A stretch of 64,000 bases of DNA from Butyrivibrio hungatei (GTDB lineage Bacteria; Bacillota; Clostridia; Lachnospirales; Lachnospiraceae). Shown here piece by piece: positions 17,575 through 26,434 of this stretch. Within the stretch, counting starts at the first letter, position 1, and every line of letters starts with the position of its first letter. Made by a program: the position numbers and the translations under genes. The notes under the pieces were generated by a model. The model worked only from the letters and a program-made list of their open reading frames with translations, did no database searches and was not told the origin of the DNA. Location: the NCBI RefSeq assembly GCF_900101605.1, contig NZ_FMUR01000005.1, forward strand, positions 1 through 64,000, given 5' to 3'.

Positions 17575-18365
17575 TACTTGATGTAACTGATCTTCATATA
17601 GAATTTCACGATCACGGCTTTCCGGAGGTTGCTGTGGAGGATTTCGACCTGATGCTTGAAGAGGGCGAGATTGTAGGTATCGTTGGTGAGTCGGGCTCAG
17701 GAAAGAGCATGAGCGCGCTTGCGATAGCGGGGCTTCTGAGCAGACATTCGATAACCAAGACGGGTAGGATCATGTTTAACGGAGACGACCTTCTTACCTG
17801 CGACAGAAAGACTTTGAGGTCGTATCAGGGCGATGAAATCTCGATGATATTTCAGGAGCCGATGACGAGTCTCAATCCGGTCAAAAGAATCGGCTGGCAG
17901 GTTGAGGAATCTCTTTTCATCCATCATCCTGAGATTGACAAAAAGAAGCGTAAGGAAATGGCGATAGAAATGCTTCTGGCCGTGGGACTAAATGATGCGG
18001 AGAATATCTATCATATGTATCCGCATGAATTATCGGGCGGTATGAGGCAGAGAGTTATGATAGCCGCCGCGATGATAGGAAATCCCAAGATCCTGATAGC
18101 GGATGAGCCTACGACGGCACTTGATGTGACTGTTCAGGCGCAGATTGTCGAGCTTCTTAAGAAGATAAACAAAGAGCGCGGGACGTCGATAATCTTTATT
18201 TCTCATGATCTGAGTCTTGTAAATCAGCTCTGTGAGAGGGTTATCGTGATGCAGAAGGGAAATATTGTAGAGAGCGGCGATACTGCGAGAGTTTTTGGCT
18301 CACCGCAGGACAGTTATACAAAGAAACTGATCGCGGCGATCCCGAAGATTGACATAGGAAACTGA
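17565..18365 (+). CDS. Peptide ABC transporter ATP-binding protein, DppD/OppD type
   Basis: ATPase powering the importer. Walker A is GESGSGKSMS near residue 44, the Q-loop lies in MIFQEPMTSLNPV, the ABC signature is ELSGGMRQRVMIA near residue 155, Walker B is ILIADEPTTALDVT, and the switch His is in IIFISHDLSLV. At 266 residues it lacks the longer C-terminal iron-sulphur-like extension found in some OppD proteins. A two-base gap separates it from the second ATPase. Confidence 0.93.
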   Translation: MGVILDVTDLHIEFHDHGFPEVAVEDFDLMLEEGEIVGIVGESGSGKSMSALAIAGLLSRHSITKTGRIMFNGDDLLTCDRKTLRSYQGDEISMIFQEPMTSLNPVKRIGWQVEESLFIHHPEIDKKKRKEMAIEMLLAVGLNDAENIYHMYPHELSGGMRQRVMIAAAMIGNPKILIADEPTTALDVTVQAQIVELLKKINKERGTSIIFISHDLSLVNQLCERVIVMQKGNIVESGDTARVFGSPQDSYTKKLIAAIPKIDIGN

Positions 18366-18367
18366 TT

Positions 18368-19123
18368 ATGAGCGAGGATAAGGTTTTAAGGGCTTCTAAT
18401 CTGAATGTTTTTTATAAGAACAGAAAGAGAAAGCTCTTTTCCAAAAATAAAAAAATTCAAGTGCTGCATGACGTGACTTTCGATATGGAAGAGGGCGAAG
18501 TGCTTGCAATCGCAGGTGAGTCGGGATGCGGTAAGTCGACGCTTGCAAGGGCGATTGTCGGAATCAATAAGGATTACACAGGTGAGCTCGTGCAGAAGTA
18601 CGACGGGCCGCAGATGGTATTTCAGGATCCGTATAGTTCGCTGAATCCGGCAAAGAAGGTGGGATGGCTTATGGAGGAGCCACTCAAGGTTGACAGGAAG
18701 AGAAAGTGGACGAAGGAAGAGCGCATGGCTAGGGTAAAAGAAGTCATGAAGGAGGTTGAGCTTCCGATAGAAATGCTGGACAGATATCCTTCGCAGCTTT
18801 CGGGCGGACAGAGGCAGAGAGTGTGCATCGGTATTGCGCTTATGAGATATCCGAAACTTTTGATTGCGGACGAGCCTGTTTCTGCGCTTGATGTGACTAT
18901 TCAGTCACAGATAATGGAACTTTTGCGGTCACTTCATAAAAAGCTTGGAATATCCATTATTTTCATATCTCACGATCTTAGGGTGGTGTACAGGATCAGT
19001 GATCATGTGATGATAATGAAGGACGGAGTCATAGTTGAGCATGGCAAGACGGATGAGGTGTACAGGCATCCGCAGGCTGATTATACCAAGCGGCTTTTGA
19101 CGGCGGCGGGTATCAGAAAGTGA
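18368..19123 (+). CDS. Peptide ABC transporter ATP-binding protein, DppF/OppF type
   Basis: Second ATPase of the importer. Walker A GESGCGKSTL is near residue 55, the signature QLSGGQRQRVCIGIAL near residue 140, Walker B LLIADEPVSALDVT near 166, and the switch His in IIFISHDLRVVY. At 251 residues it is compact, with the N-terminus starting directly at the catalytic core and a basic KNRKRKLFSKNKK insertion. It ends the operon; no transporter gene follows. Confidence 0.92.
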   Translation: MSEDKVLRASNLNVFYKNRKRKLFSKNKKIQVLHDVTFDMEEGEVLAIAGESGCGKSTLARAIVGINKDYTGELVQKYDGPQMVFQDPYSSLNPAKKVGWLMEEPLKVDRKRKWTKEERMARVKEVMKEVELPIEMLDRYPSQLSGGQRQRVCIGIALMRYPKLLIADEPVSALDVTIQSQIMELLRSLHKKLGISIIFISHDLRVVYRISDHVMIMKDGVIVEHGKTDEVYRHPQADYTKRLLTAAGIRK

Positions 19124-19272
19124 GATTTGAAGCTTTTTGGATGGAGATGTGTTTGTGTAAGTTAGTTTATATGCGAGATTTCATACTTTTTTAATAATTT
19201 GGGCTTAATTTATGGGCTTTTCTTCCGATATATATTTTAAAAGGGCGACAGTACGTTACCTTAAACGATTAC

Positions 19273-19347
19273 GTTTTTTATATCATATGAAATTGCTTCC
19301 CTATGATATAAAAAACGCTCCGCAGGGATGCGCAGCTCGCGGAAAGG
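19273..19347 (+). repeat. Intergenic repeat family 1, copy A
   Basis: GTTTTTTATATCATA (19273-19287) and TATGATATAAAAAAC (19302-19316) are perfectly complementary. The loop contains GAAATTGCTTCCC and the hairpin is followed by CGCTCCGC (19316-19323) and GGATGCGCAGCTCGCGG. Copies B (19919) and C (32241) share the loop and tail but have different arms. It lies in the about 320-base gap after the peptide transporter operon; the rest of that gap holds only the hairpin terminator at 19381. Confidence 0.7.
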
Positions 19348-19380
19348 AATATATTGCTTGTGCAATCCGCTCGCGCGCTG

Positions 19381-19405
19381 GCATTTCACGAGCGAAATGC
19401 TTTTT
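19381..19405 (+). terminator. Intrinsic terminator
   Basis: GCATTTC, loop ACGAGC, GAAATGC, then five Ts. It sits 39 bases before the next start codon and ends read-through from the transporter operon. Confidence 0.7.
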
Positions 19406-19443
19406 AAAGTAACTGATGTGGCAAGGAAAGGAGGCTTGGTATT

Positions 19444-19845
19444 ATGGCAATTAACAGAGTTAGCGGTTATGGTGGAAGTAGTGCTTACAAATTTCCGACA
19501 ACTGTGGGTAATGACGCGAGGGATAATACCGAGTTCCTTAAAAATGACGAAGTTAAGGCCGAAGTACAGGATGATGCAAAGGAAGAGCTTTCGGAGGATT
19601 CTTCTGTCAGAGGAAATGCATCGATTGATAATGTTGCGATTTCTTTTGGAATATATGATGATGCCTCAAGAAATCTCTTTAAGATAGACGGCTTGTTCTC
19701 AGAAGACATGGTGCAGGCCATTTCCGGAATGCAGAAAGATCAGATTCTTCGCGAGTATCAGTATTTTGTCGGGGATGACCTTTCCGGAAATAAGAGCAGT
19801 ATTGTTGCAAGTACCGAGGACGGGCTTGTTATAAAGAAGAATTGA
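19444..19845 (+). CDS. Small acidic protein of unknown function
   Basis: I do not recognise this family. The 133-residue product starts MAINRVSGYGGSSAYKFPTT, has an acidic middle (KAEVQDDAKEELSEDSS), and ends with a better-structured part containing NVAISFGIYDDASRNLF and GMQKDQILREYQYFVGDD. It has no signal peptide or membrane helix and no cysteines. AAAGGAGG lies about 8 bases before the ATG, so translation is credible. It is monocistronic, bounded by terminators at 19381 and 19896. The Ser/Gly-rich start recalls small structural or flagellum-related proteins, but that is only an impression. Confidence 0.75.
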   Translation: MAINRVSGYGGSSAYKFPTTVGNDARDNTEFLKNDEVKAEVQDDAKEELSEDSSVRGNASIDNVAISFGIYDDASRNLFKIDGLFSEDMVQAISGMQKDQILREYQYFVGDDLSGNKSSIVASTEDGLVIKKN

Positions 19846-19895
19846 GCAAATATAGGTCTGACCTGTATTTTCATTTGAATATAGGAAAAGCGAAA

Positions 19896-19923
19896 GGGAC
19901 GTGCATGACGCGTCTCTTTTTTT
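19896..19923 (+). terminator. Intrinsic terminator
   Basis: GGGACG and CGTCTC (one G-U pair) enclose TGCATGACG and are followed by a T-run that also forms the left arm of repeat copy B. Confidence 0.65.
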
Positions 19924-20014
19924 GTTGAATAGGAGATTTCTCCGAAATTCCCTATTCAACAAAAACGCTCCGCTTGAGCTAAGCACTTGCTGAGGTTTTA
20001 TCGAAGCTAGTGCT
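19919..20014 (+). repeat. Intergenic repeat family 1, copy B, fused to a leader-type hairpin
   Basis: TTTTTGTTGAATAG (19919-19932) pairs perfectly with CTATTCAACAAAAA (19952-19965), with GAAATTCCC before the right arm and CGCTCCGC after it (19966-19973). A second hairpin follows (19982-20014; AGCACTTGC with GCTAGTGCT), nearly identical to the one in the oppA leader. Further on, TTGACTAA (20091-20098) and TTAGTCAA (20119-20126) pair across 20 bases, and GGTGCGCAGCTCACG (about 20027) echoes the tail of copy A. These account for most of the 390-base gap before the shikimate gene. Confidence 0.65.
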
Positions 20015-20235
20015 ATACAGAGTAGGGGTGCGCAGCTCACGTGAAAGCGGCATGTTTATATAATGTGTAAGTAGCAAATTGCACGGAAGATTGACTAAGA
20101 ACGAAGAAAAGAGCCGATTTAGTCAACGTAGCTCGCGGAATGCTAAATAATTGCTTTATTAGAGAATAGAAGGTACAATTTATACCAAACGACTAAATTA
20201 CCGTAATAATACATAAACAGAAGAGGTGGCAAACT

Positions 20236-21645
20236 ATGAATCATACTGATGGAAATACTATGACATGCGGACTGATTGGAAATCCCGTGAGACATACGTT
20301 GTCTCCTCTTATTCATAATTCAATCGCTGAGATGAAGGGCGTTAATCTTGTCTATGTTCCGTTTGAGGTTCCGAAGGGCGGCGTGAAGAATGCTGTAAGG
20401 GGCGCAAATGCGCTGGGAATCAAGGGACTTAATGTCACAGTTCCTTATAAGAGTGATGTTATCGATCATCTTGTTGAGATTGATCCGCTTGCAGAGGGAA
20501 TCGGAGCAGTGAATACGCTTGTCAGGACTGAAGGCGGATTTAAGGGCTACAATACCGATATGTCGGGACTTTACCATGCCATGCAGGATGAAGGAATCGT
20601 GCTTGATGGAGAGTGCGTTGTTATCCTCGGTGCCGGCGGAGTTGCAAGACCTGTTGCTTATCTTTGTGCTACGAAGGGCGCTGACAGGGTATACGTTCTT
20701 AACAGAACATATGAAAAAGCTGAGGCTGTTGCGAAGGAAGTGAACAATGCGCTTGATGAGAGCCTCGGTGAAAAGATAATTCCCATGCCGCTTGATGATT
20801 ACAAGGAACTTCTTGATAGAGAAAAGAGATTTTTCGTTGTGCAGTGCACTTCGGTAGGTCTTTTCCCCGATGTGAACAGCGCGGTCATAGAGGATGAGAA
20901 ATTCTATAAGCACGTATATGCGGCAATTGATGTAGTATACAAGCCGCTTGAGACTAAATTTATGAAGCTTGTTAAGAATGCCGGAGGAAAGGTCTTTTCC
21001 GGACTTAAGATGCTTCTTTATCAAGGAATCGACGCGTTTGAGCTTTGGTTTGAAAATGAAGGAATAAAGATAAGCAAAGAAGAGGCAGACATCATATACA
21101 AGTCACTTATGATGGAAGTACTAGGCGCGACGAATGTTATTCTTGAGGGCTTTATGGGAAGCGGAAAGAGCACGGTTTCGGAGCTTATTTCCGATAAGCT
21201 TGAGCTGGAGCTTATAGATACCGACGAAGCTATAGAAGAGGCTGAAGGCAGGAAGATTTCTGAGATTTTCGAGCAGGACGGCGAGGAAGCTTTCAGGGAT
21301 ATGGAAACAGGGCTTATGGAAATGGTCATCTCCGAGCACATGAGAGAGACAGTTATTTCGCTTGGCGGCGGGCTTCCCGTCAGAGAGAAGAACAGAGAGC
21401 TTCTTAAGAGAGCGGGCAAAGTTGTTTATCTCAGGACATCGCCTGAAACTGTCTATGACAGGCTTAAGGGGGATGACACGAGACCTCTTCTTAAGAGCGA
21501 AAATCCGCTTGCAAGGATAAAAGAGCTTCAGGATGAGCGCGGAAAGATCTATGAAGAAGCGGCGGATATCATTGTTGATACGGATGGAAAGTCACCCGAA
21601 GAAGTTGCGAATGAGATAATCGCGGCGATTGGATTTGCCGATTGA
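20236..21645 (+). CDS. Shikimate dehydrogenase / shikimate kinase fusion
   Basis: Two consecutive steps of the shikimate pathway in one polypeptide. Residues 1 to about 285 are AroE: CGLIGNPVRHTLSPLIHN at the start, KGLNVTVPYKSDV, GAVNTLV, GYNTDMSGL, and the NADP Rossmann motif VILGAGGVARPV. After a short linker, residues about 297-469 are AroK: P-loop GFMGSGKST, DTDEAIE (Mg and shikimate binding), FRDMETG, SLGGGLPV, and the lid arginine in DDTRPLL. The natural reaction order is preserved (dehydrogenase makes shikimate, kinase phosphorylates it). The ATG has AGAGGTGG about 6 bases upstream. I use no single symbol because the product is a fusion (aroE-aroK). Confidence 0.93.
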   Translation: MNHTDGNTMTCGLIGNPVRHTLSPLIHNSIAEMKGVNLVYVPFEVPKGGVKNAVRGANALGIKGLNVTVPYKSDVIDHLVEIDPLAEGIGAVNTLVRTEGGFKGYNTDMSGLYHAMQDEGIVLDGECVVILGAGGVARPVAYLCATKGADRVYVLNRTYEKAEAVAKEVNNALDESLGEKIIPMPLDDYKELLDREKRFFVVQCTSVGLFPDVNSAVIEDEKFYKHVYAAIDVVYKPLETKFMKLVKNAGGKVFSGLKMLLYQGIDAFELWFENEGIKISKEEADIIYKSLMMEVLGATNVILEGFMGSGKSTVSELISDKLELELIDTDEAIEEAEGRKISEIFEQDGEEAFRDMETGLMEMVISEHMRETVISLGGGLPVREKNRELLKRAGKVVYLRTSPETVYDRLKGDDTRPLLKSENPLARIKELQDERGKIYEEAADIIVDTDGKSPEEVANEIIAAIGFAD

Positions 21646-21688
21646 GCAGAATATAATAAAAAGCACTTTTTTAGAAAGAAATACAGAA

Positions 21689-22459
21689 GTGAATAAGGTT
21701 AATTATTCTAAAGAACTGGAAAAAAGAATACAGGGATTTCAAAGAAACGGCGAGGTGCCAAAGCTTCTTTTGCATGCGTGCTGTGCCCCCTGTTCTTCGC
21801 ACTGTCTTGAGTATCTTCGGGAGTTTTTCGATGTGACGGTATTTTTTTACAATCCGAATATCACTGAGCGCGAGGAATATTACAAGAGGGTTGCCGAGGA
21901 AAAGAGACTGATAAAAGAGTACAATAAGCAGGTTGATACGCAGAATTTTGATGGGATGCGCTCCGATGAGAAGGCAAGGAAGATTGGCATTATCGAGGGC
22001 GAGTATGATGTAAAGGAGTATCTTGATGCCGTGCGTGGGCTCGAGGATGTTCCTGAGGGCGGCGAAAGGTGCAGGAAGTGCTTTGAACTGCGGCTTAGAA
22101 AGACTGCTGAGATTGCGGCAAAAGAGAGATTTGAGTATTTTACGACGACGCTTACGATCAGTCCTTTGAAAAATGCGGATGTCCTTAATGAAGTCGGTGC
22201 GCAGGCTGCGGAGTATGTGAATGAGAAGATTGCAGTTGGGATGCAGGCTTTTGGCGGAGGCTTCGGCGAGAATGGAGATGATGGCGGGAAGGTAGTTTTT
22301 TTGCCATCTGATTTCAAAAAGAAGGAAGGCTATAAGCGGTCTATAGAGTTGTCACAGAAGTTCGGGCTATACAGGCAGGACTACTGCGGCTGCGGATTTT
22401 CCAAGGCGGAAAGAGAGAGGCAGAAGGCATTTGACGTTGCCATAGATAATAGATTTTGA
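21689..22459 (+). CDS. queH: Epoxyqueuosine reductase QueH (DUF208)
   Basis: QueH performs the last step of queuosine biosynthesis on tRNA and is unrelated in sequence to cobalamin-dependent QueG. The diagnostic pattern is present: HACCAPCSSHC near the N-terminus, CRKCFELRLRKTA in the middle, TTTLTISPLKN, and YRQDYCGCGFS near the C-terminus, supplying the Fe-S cluster and extra metal cysteines. The frame is open back to a TTG at 21629 inside the shikimate gene. I prefer GTG 21689, but neither start has a strong ribosome site, so the first 20 residues are uncertain. The product is about 256 residues. Close packing suggests co-transcription with the upstream fusion gene. Confidence 0.9.
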   Translation: MNKVNYSKELEKRIQGFQRNGEVPKLLLHACCAPCSSHCLEYLREFFDVTVFFYNPNITEREEYYKRVAEEKRLIKEYNKQVDTQNFDGMRSDEKARKIGIIEGEYDVKEYLDAVRGLEDVPEGGERCRKCFELRLRKTAEIAAKERFEYFTTTLTISPLKNADVLNEVGAQAAEYVNEKIAVGMQAFGGGFGENGDDGGKVVFLPSDFKKKEGYKRSIELSQKFGLYRQDYCGCGFSKAERERQKAFDVAIDNRF

Positions 22460-22547
22460 TAAAATCGTGTAGTTGGTAATCTGAAGAAATATCGTATCGG
22501 TGTTTCTTTTCACGGAAATAAAAAGCTTTTAGAAAGAAGGTTTTGAT

Positions 22548-24317
22548 TTGGATAAAGTATTAGAGATTATTTCAAAGGAAGTCGGAGACGCGTTTGAGAA
22601 GGCGGGATATGACAGGGAACTCGGAAGGGTTACCATTTCTAACAGACCCGATCTGTGCGAGTATCAGTGTAACGGTGCCATGGCAGGTGCCAAGAAGTAC
22701 GGCAAGGCGCCGTTTATGATCGCTGACGATGTTGCTGCAAATCTTGCGGGAAATGAGATGTTTGAAAAGGTTGAGTCTGTTAAAACCGGATTTCTTAATA
22801 TCATCGTGAGCGGTGATTTTGCAAGAAGTTACATCGTAAAGATGCTTCACGAGAAGCACATGGGCGTCACAATGCCGGGGCATGAGCCTACATATATCAT
22901 TGATTACGGCGGACCTAACGTTGCGAAGCCTCTTCACGTGGGACATCTTCGTTCAGCCGTTATCGGAGAGAGTATTAAGAGGATTCTCAGATATACAGGA
23001 AACAAGATCATCGGTGACGTGCATCTCGGCGACTGGGGACTTCAGATGGGACTTGTTATCACAGGTCTCAAGGAGAGAAAACCCGATCTTTGCTACTTTG
23101 ATCCTGATTATAAGGGCGCTTATCCCAAGGAGGCACCGTTTACAGTGTCAGAGCTTGAGGAGATCTATCCCGCAGCCAGCAAGAAGTCCAAGGAAGACGA
23201 GGAGTTCAAGGCTGCAGCTATGGAAGCAACCAAGCTTTTACAGGATGGATACAAGCCTTACAGAGCTCTTTGGCATCACATTTTGAATGTTTCTGTAGAA
23301 GATCTTAAAAAGAACTACAACAAGCTCGGAGTTTCTTTTGACCTCTGGAAAGGAGAGTCTGACGCTCACGTAGCTATCCCGGATATGGTCGAGTATATGA
23401 AGAGCAAGGGATATGCCCATGAGAGCCAGGGTGCGCTTGTAGTCGATGTTGCAGAGGAGACGGATACAAAAGAGATTCCGCCTTGCATGATTCTTAAGTC
23501 AGACGGAGCTTCATTGTACAACACAACCGATCTTGCGACTATCAGACAGCGTATGGACGAGGTTCATCCTCAGGGAATCATCTATGTTGTAGATAAGAGA
23601 CAGGAGCTTTATTTTACTCAGGTTTTCCGTTGTGCGAGAAAGACAAAGCTTGTTATGCCTGAGACAGAGCTTCATTTCGTCGGATTTGGAACAATGAACG
23701 GCGCTGACGGCAAGCCTTTCAAGACAAGAGAGGGCGGCGTAATGCGTCTTGAGAATCTCATCGCAGAGATTGATGAGAAGATGTTTGCAAGGATCAAGGA
23801 GGGCAATCCCGAGATTTCTGACGAGGAGGCAAAAGATACAGCGCACAAGGTTGCCGTATCTGCCATCAAGTACGGAGACCTCTCAAACCAGCCTTCAAAA
23901 GATTATATATTCGATATTGATAAATTCACTTCTTTCGAGGGAGATACAGGTCCGTACATCCTTTATACAATGGTACGTATCAAGTCTATCCTCAAGAAGT
24001 TCGAGGAAGCAGGCGGAAACGTAAAGGATGCAAAGCTTGGCAATCCCGACAGCGATGCTATGAAGAGCCTCATGCTTCTTCTTACAAGATTCGCCGATTC
24101 CGTTGAAAGTGCCGCAAAAGACCTTTCACCTAACAGAATCTGTGCATATATTTACGACCTCAGCAATGCATTCAACAGCTTCTATCACGGAACCAGAATC
24201 CTTGCAGAGACGGATGAGTATAAGAAAGAGAGCTACATTGCTCTTTTGGCAATCACGCTTAAAATCTTGGAAACAGGAATCGATTTATTGGGATTCTCTG
24301 CACCGGAGAGAATGTGA
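22548..24317 (+). CDS. argS: Arginine--tRNA ligase
   Basis: Class I aminoacyl-tRNA synthetase charging tRNA-Arg. The start is TTG at 22548, with AGAAGG 8 bases upstream; no ATG is available. The 589 residues include the N-terminal additional domain, the HIGH-type motif in AKPLHVGHLRSAVIG, the Arg-specific GDWGLQMG, the KMSK-like loop GKPFKTREGG, and the C-terminal anticodon-binding DALR domain. Length and order are normal. Confidence 0.97.
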   Translation: MDKVLEIISKEVGDAFEKAGYDRELGRVTISNRPDLCEYQCNGAMAGAKKYGKAPFMIADDVAANLAGNEMFEKVESVKTGFLNIIVSGDFARSYIVKMLHEKHMGVTMPGHEPTYIIDYGGPNVAKPLHVGHLRSAVIGESIKRILRYTGNKIIGDVHLGDWGLQMGLVITGLKERKPDLCYFDPDYKGAYPKEAPFTVSELEEIYPAASKKSKEDEEFKAAAMEATKLLQDGYKPYRALWHHILNVSVEDLKKNYNKLGVSFDLWKGESDAHVAIPDMVEYMKSKGYAHESQGALVVDVAEETDTKEIPPCMILKSDGASLYNTTDLATIRQRMDEVHPQGIIYVVDKRQELYFTQVFRCARKTKLVMPETELHFVGFGTMNGADGKPFKTREGGVMRLENLIAEIDEKMFARIKEGNPEISDEEAKDTAHKVAVSAIKYGDLSNQPSKDYIFDIDKFTSFEGDTGPYILYTMVRIKSILKKFEEAGGNVKDAKLGNPDSDAMKSLMLLLTRFADSVESAAKDLSPNRICAYIYDLSNAFNSFYHGTRILAETDEYKKESYIALLAITLKILETGIDLLGFSAPERM

Positions 24318-24421
24318 GTGATATATGGAATGAGTAAACAAAGTTTTGTGCTTGCATAAAAAATTTGTTTATGAAATGAATATTGCGGAGTAATCCGCAT
24401 ATCGCGGAAATGCGAAGATTT

Positions 24422-25789
24422 ATGAGAAAAAATATGAGTAAACAAATATCCGAATCTAATCATATGTTCAGCAACAGGAAGCTTTTTCTGTTGCTGATTC
24501 CTATTATAGCTGAACAATTCCTTACTTCCCTTATGGGCATGGCGGATTCCATGATGGTAAGTACCGTCGGACCTGCCGCTCTTTCGGGAGTGTCGCTTGT
24601 TGATGCCGTAAATCTTCTTGTTGTTCAGGCATTTAATGCTATGGCGACAGGCGGCGTAATAATATGCTCCAATTACATAGGACAGAAGAATATCAAAAAG
24701 GCCAATGATTCGGCGCGTCAGGTGCTTTTGGTCTCGCTTTCGATATCTCTTTTTATGACAATTCTGGGACTTGTTTTTAGGACAGGGCTTCTAAGGCTTA
24801 TATTCGGAGAAGTTGATGCGGATGTCATGAGAGCTTCGCAGATTTATTTTCTTTTGACCATAATCTCTTATCCGTTTGTATCGCTTGCAGCGGCGTGCAG
24901 CGCAATTTTCAGAGCTCAGGCCAACACAAAGCTTCCCATGAAGATTGCGATTCTTTCGAACGCGCTTAATGTTGCGGGAAATGCGATACTTATTTATGCA
25001 TTTGGTATGGGAGTTGCCGGAGCTGCGACATCTACGCTTGTTTCAAGGGTGTTTAATGCCGTTGTGCTTTTGGTGCTTCTTAGAAGTGAAAAGAATGAGA
25101 TTTCTGTGCGGGATTATCTTAAAATTCGTCCCCATAAGCACAGCGTCAGGAAGATTCTTGCCATGGGCGTTCCGAACGGTATCGAGAACTCGATGTTCCA
25201 GTTTGGGCGACTTGCGATACAATCGTCTGTTTCAACGCTTGGAACAATAACCATTGCGGCGCAGTCGATGACGGTTATCCTTGAAAATGTCAATGGTGTG
25301 GCCGGAGTCGGCGTTGGAATCGGCCTCATGACTATAGTCGGACAGTGTCTCGGTGCCGGCAAGAAAGACGAAGCTGTCTTTTATACCAAGAAGATGCTCA
25401 AATGGGGATATATTGCGATACTTACAAGCTGTCTCATTGCATATGCGATCGCGCGCCCTGTCACCTTGCTGGCCGGGATGCCTGCAGAGAGCGCGAGGCA
25501 GTGCATTTACATGATGGGCTGGATTACAATAATCAAACCGCTTATCTGGGCGCCTTCATTTGTTACGGCTTACGGCATGAGAGCTGCAGGAGATGTGAAA
25601 TTCTCAATGATCGTATCGACTCTTACCATGTGGCTTTGCAGAGTTTCGCTTGCAACCTATCTTATTCGCGTTGCACATATCGGCGCTATGGGCGTCTGGA
25701 TTGGTATGTTCTGCGACTGGGGAATAAGAGCGGTTATATTTACGATAAGATTTATGAGCAAGAAATGGATTCATAAGGTTGTAGAGTGA
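24422..25789 (+). CDS. MATE family multidrug/cation efflux transporter
   Basis: Twelve-helix antiporter that exports organic compounds using a Na+ or H+ gradient. The start is uncertain: ATG 24422 and ATG 24434 are both reasonable and neither has a strong ribosome site. Seen are LLIPIIAEQFLTSLMGMADSMMVS in the first helix, the MATE motif GPAALSGVSLVDAVN, the repeated second half starting around MGVPNGIENSMFQFGRLA, and GVGIGLMTIVGQCLGAGKKDEA. It is about 455 residues. A hairpin with 8-bp arms (TAAACAAA 24335, TTTGTTTA 24364) precedes it. Substrate unknown. Confidence 0.88.
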   Translation: MRKNMSKQISESNHMFSNRKLFLLLIPIIAEQFLTSLMGMADSMMVSTVGPAALSGVSLVDAVNLLVVQAFNAMATGGVIICSNYIGQKNIKKANDSARQVLLVSLSISLFMTILGLVFRTGLLRLIFGEVDADVMRASQIYFLLTIISYPFVSLAAACSAIFRAQANTKLPMKIAILSNALNVAGNAILIYAFGMGVAGAATSTLVSRVFNAVVLLVLLRSEKNEISVRDYLKIRPHKHSVRKILAMGVPNGIENSMFQFGRLAIQSSVSTLGTITIAAQSMTVILENVNGVAGVGVGIGLMTIVGQCLGAGKKDEAVFYTKKMLKWGYIAILTSCLIAYAIARPVTLLAGMPAESARQCIYMMGWITIIKPLIWAPSFVTAYGMRAAGDVKFSMIVSTLTMWLCRVSLATYLIRVAHIGAMGVWIGMFCDWGIRAVIFTIRFMSKKWIHKVVE

Positions 25790-26096
25790 GGAAGGGTAGC
25801 GGATGCAGAGCTGTGATGGGCGGCATAAGACCGGCTTATAAGCATAAAGTTGGTTTATTATGCGCCGAAAACGTTGGCTTATGTGCATGGAGTGGAATTA
25901 TTAGTGTTAGTGTGATTACACTTGTTAGTATATTTGTTTTATGCTAGAATGATTTTTGCTTTTTTGAATTGTTTGATTACTCGGGCGCCTGTTCCGGCGC
26001 CTGTATCTTGAAGCATCCGTTCGGATGAATGTTCCCGGTAGAGAGGAAATATAACTTAACGGCATACGGTGGGAGATGCTCTTGTTTTATTAGGCG
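25790..26096. other. Intergenic stretch with small hairpins
   Basis: No credible gene is seen. It contains two tandem mini-hairpins (ATAAG/CTTAT and ATAAA/TTTAT, each with a 5-base loop, about 25829-25859), AGTGT/ACACT around 25909, a repeated GGCGCCTGT word near 25984, and a CATCC/GGATG hairpin near 26015. It leads straight into the 75-bp array. Confidence 0.5.
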
Positions 26097-26434
26097 TATG
26101 ACCTATGAGAGTAAAAATGAGTAAAAAGGTCATGAGCAAACTTTGAAAACAGGGGTTTATGAAAGCAGGTACATGACCCGTGGAGGCGAAAATGGCCAAA
26201 AAGGTCATGAGCAAGGCTTGAGAACATAGGCTTTTGAAAGGAGGTACATGACCCGTGGAGGCGAAAACGGCCAAAAAGGTCATGAGCAGGCTTTTAAAAC
26301 ATAGGCTTTTGAAGGAAAGTACATGACCCGCGAGAGCAAAAACGGCCAAAAAGGTCATGAGCAAGGCTTGAGAACATAGGCTTTTGAAAGAAGGTACATG
26401 ACCCGTGAGAGGAAAAACGGCCAAAAAGGTCATG
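26097..26434 (+). repeat. Tandem hairpin array 1: five units, exact 75-bp period
   Basis: Left arms (ATGACC core) start at 26098, 26173, 26248, 26323 and 26398; right arms (GGTCAT) at 26128, 26203, 26278, 26353 and 26428. In units 2-5 the arms extend to 7 bp (CATGACC/GGTCATG) with a spacer of exactly 24 bases that has an A-rich run at positions 10-14. Linkers are 37 bases and end in a purine run such as GAAAGGAGG. The units differ by point changes but never by length. Each also contains a short ORF that starts inside the left arm (see findings). Confidence 0.9.

Noticed and set aside
26056-26433. 125-codon open frame on the minus strand made of 25-residue repeats (MTFLAVF...GHVP...)
   Set aside because: It is the antisense reading of the 75-bp array. 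The period is a multiple of three, so the frame stays open automatically. No ribosome site precedes it and unit differences are mostly non-synonymous.
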